In this document: positions 6,693 to 7,879 of the stretch, piece by piece
How positions within the stretch are numbered: position 1 is the stretch's first letter
How the letters are laid out: every line of letters starts with the position of its first letter
Assembly (NCBI GenBank): GCA_016788945.1
Contig: JAEUSA010000465.1
Location: 1 to 7,879, forward strand
DNA from: Leptospiraceae bacterium
Lineage (GTDB): Bacteria; Spirochaetota; Leptospiria; Turneriellales; Turneriellaceae
DNA: 7,879 nucleotides
Direction of reading: 5' to 3'
Program-made: the position numbers and the translations under genes
The notes under the pieces: generated by a model
The model's database searches: none
What the model was told of the DNA's origin: nothing
Seen by the model: the letters and a program-made list of their open reading frames with translations, nothing else

Positions 6693-7879
6693 TCAGGATA
6701 ACCGCATCAGGTCGAGCAGTTTGAAGCCATTTTTGAGCTGCGAGAGAGTGGCGACTGCCCCCATCATCGCACCGGCGACCCCCGGGGACGACACATCGGC
6801 CCCGGTCAGGTACAGATTTTCAAACGGCGAAACGGGATTACACCACGGGGCCTCGGTCGACAAAAACCGCTCAGGTACGCAGGCAACGCCGTAGATGCTC
6901 CCGCGAGGGTGCGATGAAAAATACTCGGTGGTGATCGGCGTTGATAGTTCGCTGTATTCGATGATTTGGTCGAAACCCGGGTAGTGTTTTGCGACAAAAC
7001 CGATCAAGGACTGCGTAATGTTCTCTTTGAGCTTTTTATATTCGTCGTCGCGTTTTTTCCACGGCTGGGATTTCCAGCGCTCAAAAAATCCGTAATCAGT
7101 GAATGCGATAATTTCCGCCGTATGCGCCTTAGCCTCTGCATTTTTCAGCGAGGGAAACGACAGATAAGCACCGGCAGCTTCGCCGCGAGCCACCCAGTCA
7201 TAGCCATGGGCAAAGTTCGCGTCATGGTCATACGAATTATAGATCCAGTGGTTCTCTCCGCCGAAACCAAGCTCGCGCGGGTCGCGGTTGAGGCCTAGGT
7301 ATAGTGTGACATTGCTGACAACCGGGAATCTCTGGTAGAAGCTCTGCAATTGTTCCCTGAAAGTTACCGGCGTTTTTTCTAACAGACGGATGTAGGTGTT
7401 GTACGCGCCTGCATCGGAAATGATTTTGTCTCCGTAGAACTCTCTGACGGGCTCATCGGATTCACGTAGGGATCGGGCCCTTACTCCGACTGCTTTGCCG
7501 TTATCGACAATGATCTCTTCAACGGCATGCGAAGTCAGCGTCACACCGCCTTTTTCAGTGATAAACCCTTCAGCGCCATCGAATATTGCGTGCGAACCGC
7601 CGAGCGGATAATATCCGCCGGCAAAGTAGTGCTGCACGACGGCAGCATGAATCATAAAAGAACTCTGTGTCGGCGGTAGGCCGTAGTTGCCCCATTGTGA
7701 ACAAACGAGTGCCTTGAGCCGTGCATCTTTAAAACGCAAATCAAGGTAAGCTTTGGTTGAAAGCCGGGGGTTGAATCCCTCTTTCTCAGTAAATGCACTC
7801 TCTACGCTGTCGGTGAATGCGGCCCGTCCTCTGATCGATATATGACGGCCAAACCAAGTATTTACCTTGCGAACATCTT
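6693..7879 (-). CDS. FAD-dependent oxidoreductase, phytoene desaturase / retinol saturase-like (5' end outside window)
   Basis: Flavoenzyme of the amine-oxidase/CrtI superfamily, whose members desaturate, isomerise or saturate polyene chains such as carotenoids or retinol. The visible 394 residues are the C-terminal part; family members run to about 500, so the N-terminal Rossmann GxGxxG motif should lie beyond the right edge. Recognisable blocks are WGNYGLPPTQSSFMIHA and HYFAGGYYPLGG (about 7605-7700), the block that in this superfamily precedes the substrate channel and resembles RetSat's GDYG..PS.SSF and YYP.GGS. The C-terminal FAD-contacting segment ENLYLTGADVSSPGVAGAMMG is at about 6750-6815. 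The frame is open to position 7877 with coding character (for example NTWFGRHISIRGR), so the TTG at 7739 is internal, not the start. The stop codon at 6693-6695 leaves 75 bases before fliA. The substrate cannot be read from sequence; CrtI, CrtISO and RetSat relatives all remain possible. Confidence 0.9.
   Translation of the reverse strand, partial: DVRKVNTWFGRHISIRGRAAFTDSVESAFTEKEGFNPRLSTKAYLDLRFKDARLKALVCSQWGNYGLPPTQSSFMIHAAVVQHYFAGGYYPLGGSHAIFDGAEGFITEKGGVTLTSHAVEEIIVDNGKAVGVRARSLRESDEPVREFYGDKIISDAGAYNTYIRLLEKTPVTFREQLQSFYQRFPVVSNVTLYLGLNRDPRELGFGGENHWIYNSYDHDANFAHGYDWVARGEAAGAYLSFPSLKNAEAKAHTAEIIAFTDYGFFERWKSQPWKKRDDEYKKLKENITQSLIGFVAKHYPGFDQIIEYSELSTPITTEYFSSHPRGSIYGVACVPERFLSTEAPWCNPVSPFENLYLTGADVSSPGVAGAMMGAVATLSQLKNGFKLLDLMRLS

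Noticed and set aside
6457..6894. 145-codon plus-strand open frame spanning the fliA / oxidoreductase gap
   Set aside because: It overlaps two confident minus-strand genes in antisense and resembles no protein family.
6693..7739. Reading the oxidoreductase as a complete 348-residue protein starting at the TTG at 7739
   Set aside because: The frame stays open to the right edge with sensible coding sequence, and the family needs an N-terminal FAD-binding Rossmann fold that is not in these residues.
1..7879. Mobile element, phage, CRISPR, toxin-antitoxin or defence system
   Set aside because: No transposase, integrase, Cas or toxin-like protein, no spaced repeat array beyond the single 35-base element, and no terminal inverted repeats were seen; all five genes are ordinary chromosomal types.

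Overview
The window comes from a bacterial chromosome, most probably a spirochaete of the Leptospirales. The best evidence is the sigma-28 protein, which reads like Leptospira/Treponema FliA (WhiG) along its whole length. The moderately GC-rich coding sequence would fit Turneriella or Leptonema better than Leptospira itself; that is an inference from memory, not a search result.

All five genes lie on the minus strand, so transcription runs from high to low coordinates. In that order they are: the C-terminal three quarters of an FAD-dependent oxidoreductase of the phytoene desaturase / retinol saturase superfamily (6693 to the right edge); fliA/whiG, the motility sigma factor (5826-6617); rsmA/ksgA, the 16S rRNA dimethyladenosine transferase (4960-5772); a large 827-residue protein with an N-terminal degenerate cyclic-nucleotide-binding-like domain and a long uncharacterised C-terminal part (2432-4915); and a TonB-dependent outer-membrane receptor that runs off the left edge (1-2319). 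Gaps between genes are 75, 53, 44 and 112 bases, and no stretch over 300 bases lacks a gene. I see no tRNA, rRNA, CRISPR array, insertion sequence or phage gene.

The genes do not form an obvious single pathway. A probable intrinsic terminator separates fliA from rsmA. A related 23-base motif containing ACGTCAAGT (plus strand) precedes both fliA and the 827-residue gene at nearly the same distance from their start codons. A 35-base array of 7-mers, nearly palindromic and containing a perfect TTGACA, sits between the 827-residue gene and the receptor gene. These non-coding elements, and the unassigned 827-residue protein, are the parts most worth a second look; the rest is ordinary chromosome.
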